A stretch of DNA of 5,188 nt from Mariprofundaceae bacterium. Lineage in GTDB: Bacteria; Pseudomonadota; Zetaproteobacteria; Mariprofundales; Mariprofundaceae. The notes under the pieces were generated by a model. That model was given only the letters and a program-made list of their open reading frames with translations, ran no database searches and was not told the DNA's origin. The translations under genes were made by a program, and so were the position numbers. The DNA is taken from contig JAUZQS010000280.1 in assembly GCA_030950875.1 (NCBI GenBank), forward strand, positions 1 to 5,188, written 5' to 3'. Each line of letters begins with the position of its first letter. The stretch's first letter is position 1. Of the stretch, positions 1-5,188 are shown piece by piece.

Positions 1-1013
1 CCAGAGTTTAATTGTACATATGTACCAATGGGGTAAAGTGAAATAGACTCAATGAGTGCTTTGAGCATCATGGGGTCAAAAGATTTTTTATGATGTTTAA
101 CGATTTCACGAATAGCATCTCGGGGCAGCAAACGAGCCCGATATGGGCGGTAATGAATGAGCGCTTCAAACATTGAGAGTACACCTGTCAAACGAGCGCT
201 CCATGCAATCTCTGAGCCTGATAAACCACTTTCGCCACGGCCATCATAACGTTCGGGGCTTTGTGATGCCGCTTGTAAAATGCAAGGGTCTGTAATATTG
301 CATTGCTCAAGAAAATGATGGCCATTTTGAGCGGCCTTTTTGATTTCGGCTAGCTCGGATTTATTGAGGCGCTCTTTTTTATGGCGAATGTCAGGAGAGA
401 CTTGTGCCATGCCGATATGGTGTAGCATGGCAGCTAAGGTGTGGGCTCGTAGTTCATCATGTTCGAGCTTTAAACGTTGTCCTGCCTTAATAGCATAGAG
501 CATCATTAAAATAGATTTTTGTACCAAACTTCCAAGATCTTCATCAATCTGCCTGATTTGTTGGGTTTGTTGGGCAATGTTTAATTCGAGTCTGTCCATG
601 ATGTGTTGCTGCTCATCATCAATCAGTTGAGATAGTAGCTTGCTGACACACTTAGATAATGGACTGATATCGGTAGTAGTGTTTTGCTGGGCATGTTTAA
701 AGATCGTAAGTACATGTTGTGTGCAGTCATTTAACCAATGAACATTAGGATTTTGTGATGTTTTGTTATCAGCATGATGGGTGAGCTGAGATTGAACAAC
801 CTCTGGAATGGATGGCTCTTCATCAATGAGTAAAGAATCCTTGTTTGATGGTGTTGCTGCTTGTAGCGGTATGGGTTGTAAACCTTCATCAGGAAGTAGT
901 GTTTCAAATGGCGTGCGGTCTTCTTTAGGTGAGTTCAATGCCTGGCTAGGATGTATTGCCTTGCTTTCGTCTGGGTGTTGATGAGATCGTAGTAGGTCAA
1001 TATATTTAGCCAT
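1..1013 (-). CDS. HD-GYP-like domain protein, probably non-catalytic (3' end outside window)
   Basis: An uninterrupted frame reads from ATG at 1013 down to the window edge (337 codons, no stop seen), so the C-terminus is cut off. Residues 1-160 are a polar, Gln/Asp/Glu-rich region that I do not recognise. Residues about 165-337 follow the HD-GYP fold in order: the helix around EHDELRAHTLAAMLHHIGM (184-202), SPERYDGRG (252-260), the FEALIHYRPYR segment (282-292), SFDPMMLKAL (311-320), and the late YPIGTYVQLNSG motif typical of the family's C-terminal edge. Little is therefore likely to be missing. Active HD-GYP proteins are metal-dependent cyclic-di-GMP phosphodiesterases. Here the HD pair reads HH (198-199), the following GK reads GM, the usual HHE reads QSPE, the GYP reads GES, and the histidine expected four residues before G231 is Ala. 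I infer a sensor, scaffold or binding role rather than hydrolysis. The start lies one base after the ATPase stop (TAA-C-ATG on the coding strand) with only a weak upstream AAGG, which suggests translational coupling. Family assignment is firm; function is not. Confidence 0.85.
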   Translation of the reverse strand, partial: MAKYIDLLRSHQHPDESKAIHPSQALNSPKEDRTPFETLLPDEGLQPIPLQAATPSNKDSLLIDEEPSIPEVVQSQLTHHADNKTSQNPNVHWLNDCTQHVLTIFKHAQQNTTTDISPLSKCVSKLLSQLIDDEQQHIMDRLELNIAQQTQQIRQIDEDLGSLVQKSILMMLYAIKAGQRLKLEHDELRAHTLAAMLHHIGMAQVSPDIRHKKERLNKSELAEIKKAAQNGHHFLEQCNITDPCILQAASQSPERYDGRGESGLSGSEIAWSARLTGVLSMFEALIHYRPYRARLLPRDAIREIVKHHKKSFDPMMLKALIESISLYPIGTYVQLNS

Positions 1014-1014
1014 G

Positions 1015-1815
1015 TTAACAAGGATACCTTTGCATGGTTGCTTCTACCAGCTTGCTGTCTAAAACAGATGCATTTTCACGCATGCCAAGCAATAAACAAC
1101 GATCCATTAAATGATTGATACGACGAGGAATACCAGTGGTGTGTTGGTAGATTTTTTCAACGGCTTGGCGGGTCAAGATTGCTTGTGTGCAGCCGGCCGT
1201 GCGTAAACGATGTAAAATATATCGCGTGGTATCCTGAGACTGCATCTTTTGTAGATTTAAGTGAAGTGCAATACGTTGTTGTAGTTGGGGTATTTCTGCT
1301 ATTTTCCGTTGTAATTCAGGCTGCCCTACAAATAATAATGACATGAGAAAACGCCCGCCAAGCTGAAAATTTAGCAAAAGGCGAAGCTCTTCAAACGTTT
1401 CCAGAGAGGGGATGCTTTGTGCTTCATCAATGCAAATCAATGTGTCGCACCCCGTTTCCGCATTTTTAACAAGGTGTTTTTGAAGCGTGTGTAGCATGGA
1501 AGTACGGTCGTTTTGTTTGGGGTTTAGGCCGAGTTGATGGCAAATTTCAAAGAGCATTTCTATCGATGTAAGACATGGATAATTGATGAGGGCGATATCA
1601 AAGCGATGCTCTGGCAAGCTGAGTAAAATACGTTGTGTTAGCGTGGTTTTACCACATCCAATACCCCCTGTGAGGGCAATGGCGCCTTTGCGTCGTAAGA
1701 TAGCATCTTGAAGATCTTCGCGAAGCATTCGGTGAGCATCTGATTCGAAAAAGAAACGTTCATCTGCGACATTTTCAAATGGAAAGAGATTAAGTTTCCA
1801 ATGTTCAAGGTACAT
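1015..1815 (-). CDS. ExeA-like AAA ATPase associated with secretion/EPS loci
   Basis: This is a complete 266-residue P-loop ATPase of the ExeA/GspA type, close to the usual length for the ATPase core. It opens with MYLEHWKLNLFPFENVADER, the N-terminal pattern (Met-Tyr, PF, then FFF at 21-23) of this family. The Walker A motif is GGIGCGKTT at 50-58 (Lys56), Walker B is LICIDEAQ at 126-133 (Asp130, Glu131), and a sensor-1-like strand ends in FVGQPEL at 162-168. The QQRIALHLNL segment (179-188) and the sensor-2-like GIPRRIN (228-234) follow. All nucleotide-binding and hydrolysis residues are present, so it should be active. There is no transmembrane segment or peptidoglycan-binding extension, unlike full-length ExeA, so it is probably cytoplasmic. 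A strong Shine-Dalgarno sequence (1821-1829) supports the ATG at 1815. Similar ATPases occur in PEP-CTERM/exosortase-type EPS clusters, but no exosortase gene is visible here. It heads a two-gene unit with the HD-GYP-like gene and is divergent from the export genes, so a role in their assembly or control is an inference. Confidence 0.9.
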   Translation of the reverse strand: MYLEHWKLNLFPFENVADERFFFESDAHRMLREDLQDAILRRKGAIALTGGIGCGKTTLTQRILLSLPEHRFDIALINYPCLTSIEMLFEICHQLGLNPKQNDRTSMLHTLQKHLVKNAETGCDTLICIDEAQSIPSLETFEELRLLLNFQLGGRFLMSLLFVGQPELQRKIAEIPQLQQRIALHLNLQKMQSQDTTRYILHRLRTAGCTQAILTRQAVEKIYQHTTGIPRRINHLMDRCLLLGMRENASVLDSKLVEATMQRYPC

Positions 1816-1820
1816 TATTT

Positions 1821-1829
1821 AACCTCCTT
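1821..1829 (-). promoter_or_regulatory. Strong ribosome-binding site of the ATPase gene
   Basis: On the coding strand this reads AAGGAGGTT, a near-perfect complement of the 16S rRNA 3' end. The AAGGAGG core ends seven bases before the ATG. It fixes the ATPase start and contrasts with the weak sites ahead of the HD-GYP-like gene and both plus-strand genes, suggesting the ATPase is the best translated of the set. Confidence 0.85.
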
Positions 1830-1879
1830 GTTACACATGAGCGCGATGATTCTTAGTGACATAGTGAATTCAAATTCCT

Positions 1880-1888
1880 TGATATAAT
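1880..1888 (+). promoter_or_regulatory. Candidate sigma-70 extended -10 promoter
   Basis: TGATATAAT matches the extended -10 consensus TGnTATAAT exactly. No good -35 box lies at 16-18 bases; GTGACA at 1856-1861 resembles one but is 21 bases away, and an extended -10 can work without a -35. Transcription would start near 1895, giving the export gene an untranslated leader of about 220-250 bases. Confidence 0.4.
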
Positions 1889-2102
1889 TTTCCATTAAAT
1901 TAGCAAGTTTAAGGCCATCGGTATCATTACTCCTAACGTACATTTTTAGCGCGCCTTTTTTAAGTAATGAGATCTATGTGATATAGCTATTGAGCATCAA
2001 TACCCAACTTTCGCTACAATATCGCAAATAGTAATGGGGTGCGTCAAGTTTATTGTATTTTAAGTAGAAAGAAGGCATACTTCAGGTCTTATGTCTACAT
2101 AG

Positions 2103-2111
2103 TGTTATAAG
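2103..2111 (+). promoter_or_regulatory. Weaker candidate extended -10 promoter near the lipoprotein start
   Basis: TGTTATAAG carries the TGn extension and five of six -10 bases, with no recognisable -35. If it is used, transcription would begin around 2118, after the TTG at 2115. That would require translation to start downstream, as the ribosome-binding site at 2130-2135 also suggests. Confidence 0.25.
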
Positions 2112-2114
2112 CTA

Positions 2115-4715
2115 TTGATAAATAAAGATAAGAGGCTTTTATTGCGCGCATATATGCATATGTTTATAAGGAACTTATTACTTTTTTCAGCGTGCTTTGG
2201 AGCCTTTGTTATATCTGGGTGTCGTACGATTGTGCCTGATCCAACAATGCCAGTGAGGGCACATCAAGTGTCTTTACCAGAATACACTATGCACAATATT
2301 GGTTCTCAATATATAGCTGAATCGCGGGCAGTACGCTTTACTGATTTGAATCAAGATGGCTTTCTAGATGTGCTTGTGGGTGGTCGTAAATCTGTTGATG
2401 GCTTTCATGTTGAGTGGGGCGATGGCGCAGGGCATTGGCGTGTTCAGAATGGCCCAGTAACGAGTATGCAGCCGAGAGATTTTGCTGTGGGCGATGTCAA
2501 TGGCGATGGCCGATTGGAAGTTTTGATTGGTGGTGATGGCGACCAGAAAGGCTTGCAGATTTGGGCACTAGATAAGGATAATAAAGATTGGAAGCTATTG
2601 TCCGTTCCTATTGAGGCAGGCTTGTTCGATGGGCTTGCATTGCAGGATATGAACCATGATGGCTGGTTGGATATTGTGGCTGTACGTTTTGATAATGAAC
2701 GTGATGGTGGTGTGTATGTTTTATTGAACGATGGTCGAGGCGGTTGGTCGCCGAATATGGGACCAATGGTGGCTGGGTTATTTACGGATGTCGCGGTGGC
2801 CGATATTAATGCCGATGGTGCGATGGATATTGTTGCTTCAAGACGTGGTGGTTTGGGAGCGCGTACAGAAGGTGGAGATTGGAGCCAAACAGGGGGTGTG
2901 CAGATTTGGTATGGTGATGGTTCGGCTCGCTGGGAGCCAAAAGCATTGCCAGTGGGCGCGGATGCTGAAAGCGTGACAGTTGCAGATGTAAATGGGGATG
3001 GTCGTTTGGATGTGATTGCTGGCCTATATCAACAAGGCATTGTCATGTGGTTGGGTAAAAAAGATGGCTGGCAACGTCGAGTGATAAGTTCGAAAGGAAG
3101 TTGGGGCGATATTCGTGTGGGCGACCTAAATAGTGATGGAAAAAGAGAGTTGGTGGCATCATCCAAAGATGGTAGAGGCTTGGCAGTATGGCATTGGTTG
3201 TCTGGCCGTTTTGTCCCTAAACAGCATTTGGTTCCTGCTTATGGTGTGTATTACGGATTAGATTTGGGCGATGTTCGCAATGATGGGGATTTGGCGGTTG
3301 CGGCCGTGCGTGCAGATGGAGGCTTGGAAATATGGTCGGGTTTGAAAGCCGTTCCAGAACCCGTTAAAGTGTTTCAAGGTGGTAAGCTTGGTGAGAAACT
3401 TTCAGTGTTTTATGATTCTGGCGACGCTGCTTTAAACACAAAAGCCTTGGAAAGTTTGAAGGCCTGGGCAGGGAATGTTGGTAGTCTTTCTGGGCTACAT
3501 TATGAAATTGAAGGGTATGCCGATGTACGCCCGATTCATTCAGATTTATATCCGAATAATAGAGCGTTATCTCAGGCTCGTGCTGAGTCGGTTGTGGCTT
3601 GGCTGAAGGAAAAAGGCGTGCCTATGAAGGCATCGCAGGTTCATGTGGTGGGTGCAGATGATCCTTTGCCCGTAGGAACTGATCCGCTTTCTCTAAAATT
3701 AAATCGCAGGGTTTTTGTGCAGGCATACAAAGTTGAGCGTGTGCGTCTTCCAGAAGTGCAAGCTAGGGATAATTCAAATGATCTTTTTCACCTTGATGAA
3801 AATAAAGTATTTAAAACAATTAATGGTGTTGCTGGTTACCGAATAGGTGCGGGTGATTTGCTAGCACTGACTTTTTGGCAAGGCGGAAAAAGTACTGAGT
3901 ATAAGGTGACAGTACAGGTGGATGGAACAGTATCTTTGCCTTATCAAGCGGCATTGCAGGTATCTGGCTTAACCTCGCGGGAAGTGGATGAACATGTCAC
4001 AAAGATTCTTGAGCGCTTTGAACGCAAGCCGCGTGTGGATGTGTTGGTTCTCAAAGCCCAAAGTAAAACAGTGAGTATTTTTGGTGAAGTACAGAGCCTT
4101 ACACGTCAGCCCACAGGGCCAGGTACGTATTTTTTAAAGGGTAAGGAAAGCTTGGTGAATTTCTTGTCGCGTGCTGGCGGGCCTGGAAAAGACGCCGATT
4201 TAACCAATGTTCAGATTTTGCGTGATGGTAAAACTGTGAAACTGAATTTGGATAAAGCCATCAAGCAGGGTGACTGGAAAGAAAATGCCATACTGGATGA
4301 TGGAGACACTATTTTTATACCTTCATTGGCTCAGTCCAAGCGTAGGGTTTATGTGTTAGGCGCCGTTGCAAAACCTGGGATTGTTGAATTTATAGGCGAT
4401 ATTAATTTCTTGGATGCAATAAGTAAAAGTGGGGGGATGAGTAAGGATGCTTCTTTGTCAGATATTCGGGTATTACGAGCTAGCAGGGATGCTCCGTTGA
4501 TTTTACCTATTGATTTTAAACGTTTTATGGAAAAAGGCGATTTATCACAGAATATTGCTTTACAGGATAAAGATATGTTGATTATTCCGAACCGCCCAAT
4601 TACCAATTGGAATCAGTGGATTGCGCAGATGTTACCAACTTTTAATGCTATTCTGGCCCCAGTGAATCTTGTTACTCAATACAAAACCCTTCAATTGTTA
4701 AGTAAGCGGCCGTAA
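2115..4715 (+). CDS. Outer-membrane polysaccharide export lipoprotein (Wza-like) fused to FG-GAP/VCBS propeller and OmpA domains
   Basis: The frame is 866 residues from the TTG at 2115 (numbering used here), more than twice the roughly 380 residues of E. coli Wza. A signal peptide with hydrophobic core LLLFSACFGAFVI ends in a lipobox ISGC, so Cys36 would be lipidated; Arg at +2 favours the outer membrane. Residues 77-394 hold seven FG-GAP/VCBS-like repeats with DxNxDG loops starting at 77, 127, 178, 230, 291, 337 and 386, consistent with a seven-bladed beta-propeller. Residues 424-540 are an OmpA-like peptidoglycan-binding domain (EGYAD at 466-470, NNRALSQARAESV, NRRV at 530-533). Poly_export follows (GYRIGAGDLLALTFW at 574-588, VDGTVSLP), then SLBB domains at about 652-736 and 744-826. 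A C-terminal Trp-containing amphipathic segment (about 830-865) could form the outer-membrane helical barrel as in Wza. I infer an EPS export channel anchored to the cell wall, with a periplasmic or surface propeller of unknown ligand. The true start is probably TTG at 2142 or ATG at 2154, which shortens only the N-terminus. The stop lies three bases before the chain-length gene, so the two are co-transcribed. Confidence 0.9.
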   Translation: MINKDKRLLLRAYMHMFIRNLLLFSACFGAFVISGCRTIVPDPTMPVRAHQVSLPEYTMHNIGSQYIAESRAVRFTDLNQDGFLDVLVGGRKSVDGFHVEWGDGAGHWRVQNGPVTSMQPRDFAVGDVNGDGRLEVLIGGDGDQKGLQIWALDKDNKDWKLLSVPIEAGLFDGLALQDMNHDGWLDIVAVRFDNERDGGVYVLLNDGRGGWSPNMGPMVAGLFTDVAVADINADGAMDIVASRRGGLGARTEGGDWSQTGGVQIWYGDGSARWEPKALPVGADAESVTVADVNGDGRLDVIAGLYQQGIVMWLGKKDGWQRRVISSKGSWGDIRVGDLNSDGKRELVASSKDGRGLAVWHWLSGRFVPKQHLVPAYGVYYGLDLGDVRNDGDLAVAAVRADGGLEIWSGLKAVPEPVKVFQGGKLGEKLSVFYDSGDAALNTKALESLKAWAGNVGSLSGLHYEIEGYADVRPIHSDLYPNNRALSQARAESVVAWLKEKGVPMKASQVHVVGADDPLPVGTDPLSLKLNRRVFVQAYKVERVRLPEVQARDNSNDLFHLDENKVFKTINGVAGYRIGAGDLLALTFWQGGKSTEYKVTVQVDGTVSLPYQAALQVSGLTSREVDEHVTKILERFERKPRVDVLVLKAQSKTVSIFGEVQSLTRQPTGPGTYFLKGKESLVNFLSRAGGPGKDADLTNVQILRDGKTVKLNLDKAIKQGDWKENAILDDGDTIFIPSLAQSKRRVYVLGAVAKPGIVEFIGDINFLDAISKSGGMSKDASLSDIRVLRASRDAPLILPIDFKRFMEKGDLSQNIALQDKDMLIIPNRPITNWNQWIAQMLPTFNAILAPVNLVTQYKTLQLLSKRP
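2130..2135 (+). promoter_or_regulatory. Ribosome-binding site pointing to TTG start at 2142
   Basis: AAGAGG lies six bases before TTG at 2142, an ideal distance. Nothing similar precedes the TTG at 2115. The same site is 18 bases from the ATG at 2154, which is too far. This makes 2142 the best-supported start, nine codons inside the longest open frame. Confidence 0.5.
2343..3296 (+). repeat. Seven-copy FG-GAP/VCBS-type coding repeat
   Basis: Seven copies of a D-x-N-x-D-G-x-x-D/E loop recur every 46-61 residues, most at 49-52, within the export lipoprotein. Copies 2 and 5 share the residues DVNGDGRL and are also close at DNA level (about 2493 and 2985). The others have diverged, so this is an old protein repeat rather than a recent tandem duplication. 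The loops resemble the calcium-binding loops of integrin-type propellers. Copy 7 (DVRNDGDLA) has lost some of the acidic pattern. Confidence 0.85.
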
Positions 4716-4718
4716 GAA

Positions 4719-5188
4719 ATGACACAGGCATCAACAGCTATAAGCGGTTATGAGCTTAACCTTGAGGAATATTGGCAGGTTTTTCATAGGCGGCGTTGGT
4801 TTATTGTATTCTGTGCAGTTTCTATTGGCCTTTTTAGCGCATTATTCACATGGGTGAATCAGCCATCTGCATTATACAGATCTACATCATCGATTAAAAT
4901 TGAAGCTTCATGAAATATGGCTGATTTTTTTATGCACGGGGGATCTTCGCGGTCGTTTAACGATATGACAACACAGCTGGTTTTGATTCAGTCGTATGCG
5001 TTGATGGAACGCGTGGCGCAACATTTAGCATTGATTCCGCCTGCATTAACCCGTGAAGAAGTTCGCGCAAATCCTGATTACGTCGATGTAATTTTGAATC
5101 TGAAAGATAGTGTGACTGCTGAGCAAGATGGTGATACGGGTATTATTAATATTTCGGTTGTATCTGGAAATGCCAATTATGCCAAAGA
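4719..5188 (+). pseudogene. Wzc/Wzz-type polysaccharide chain-length determinant, interrupted by in-frame TGA; 3' end outside window
   Basis: The ATG at 4719, three bases after the export-gene stop, opens a frame with the typical N-terminus of Wzc-like co-polymerase proteins. It has a short cytoplasmic segment (NLEEYWQVFHRRRW, 14-27), a positively charged RRR, one transmembrane helix at about 27-46, and the start of the periplasmic Wzz domain (LYRSTSSIKIEAS, 52-64). A TGA at 4911-4913 then stops translation after 64 residues. The same frame continues without a shift to the window end, with family-like sequence (MADFFMHGG, TTQLVLIQSYALMERVAQHLALIP, NIxV-type strand), so one gene has been broken by a single codon. 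No strong ribosome-binding site precedes 4719, suggesting coupling to the upstream gene. Chain-length proteins of this kind sit in the inner membrane and work with the Wza-like channel. Whether a tyrosine-kinase domain follows cannot be seen. A sequencing error is a real alternative to a true pseudogene. Confidence 0.75.
4917..5188 (+). CDS. Possible re-initiated downstream part of the chain-length determinant (partial)
   Basis: An ATG at 4917, one codon after the TGA, is in the same frame as the upstream fragment and stays open to the window end (90 codons plus two bases). It encodes periplasmic Wzz-domain sequence. Ribosomes ending at 4913 could restart here, though only a weak GAAG (4902-4905) precedes it. 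Such a product would lack the first transmembrane helix, so its periplasmic domain would probably stay in the cytoplasm and not work. It is most simply the remainder of the broken gene rather than an independent one. Confidence 0.35.
   Translation, partial: MADFFMHGGSSRSFNDMTTQLVLIQSYALMERVAQHLALIPPALTREEVRANPDYVDVILNLKDSVTAEQDGDTGIINISVVSGNANYAK

Larger units (their letters stand above)
1816..2114. other. Divergent intergenic/regulatory region
   Basis: This AT-rich stretch of about 300 bases separates the ATPase from the export lipoprotein and must carry the promoters for both directions. I see no credible gene and no clear terminator. It contains an extended -10 box at 1880-1888 and a second TATAAG box at 2106-2111 (both plus strand). 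A 7-base inverted repeat, TCATTAC (1924-1930) and GTAATGA (1964-1970), is present. Two direct repeats also occur: AGCTATTGA at 1985-1993 and 2110-2118, and ACATAGTG at 1859-1866 and 2097-2104. I could not pick out a convincing minus-strand promoter. The repeats are short enough to be chance. Confidence 0.6.

Noticed and set aside
1941..1962. Rho-independent terminator at GCGCGCC followed by a T-run
   Set aside because: There is no upstream complementary arm able to form a stem, so the GC block plus T-run is not a hairpin terminator.
1816..2114. Sigma-54 promoter for the EPS operon
   Set aside because: No GG/GC pair with the -24/-12 spacing was found on either strand by eye.
2731..2976. 81-codon plus-strand open frame inside the export lipoprotein gene
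   Set aside because: It lies wholly within the propeller-coding region in another frame, has no ribosome-binding site and shows no family motif. The overlapping frame has clear repeats.
4349..4606. 85-codon minus-strand open frame
   Set aside because: It is antisense to the second SLBB domain, which is clearly coding on the plus strand. No recognisable motif or start signal was seen.
4921..4932. Frameshift at the run of seven Ts
   Set aside because: The frame is the same before and after the run, and the encoded residues (ADFFM) fit the family, so no shift is needed.
4911..4960. Selenocysteine or reassigned-codon reading of the TGA
   Set aside because: Only a weak four-base stem (about 4942-4954) lies downstream, not a convincing SECIS hairpin. 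Wzz domains have no redox site here, and the other genes use TGG for Trp with no internal TGA.

Overview
The window looks like the edge of an exopolysaccharide (EPS) export locus in a Gram-negative bacterium. The evidence is a lipoprotein with a Wza-type export module and an OmpA-type peptidoglycan-binding domain, both of which imply an outer membrane, followed directly by a Wzc/Wzz-type chain-length determinant. Base composition is moderate and slightly AT-leaning. I would guess a gamma- or zetaproteobacterium, but nothing here fixes the taxonomy.

Layout. Positions 1-1815 are on the minus strand and hold two tightly packed genes. An ExeA-like AAA ATPase (1015-1815) is followed one base after its stop by a long open frame (1013 down to 1). 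That frame runs off the window and encodes an HD-GYP-like protein whose metal-binding residues are largely missing. Positions 1816-2114 form a divergent intergenic region of about 300 bases with a perfect extended -10 box, a second -10-like box, short repeats and the ATPase's strong ribosome-binding site. On the plus strand, 2115-4715 (true start probably 2142) is a large mosaic lipoprotein. It has a lipobox, seven FG-GAP/VCBS-type repeats, an OmpA-like domain, a Poly_export domain, two SLBB domains and a C-terminal amphipathic segment. Three bases after it comes the chain-length determinant (4719 to the window end), which is interrupted by an in-frame TGA at 4911-4913. The same frame continues with convincing family sequence afterwards.

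How they fit. The lipoprotein would form the outer-membrane export channel and the Wzc-like protein its inner-membrane partner, controlling polymerisation and export. The divergent ATPase and degenerate HD-GYP protein resemble accessory or regulatory genes often found beside EPS loci; that link is an inference from position. The two most notable points are the unusual propeller-OmpA-export fusion and the in-frame stop in the chain-length gene, which would disable that gene if it is real and not suppressed.
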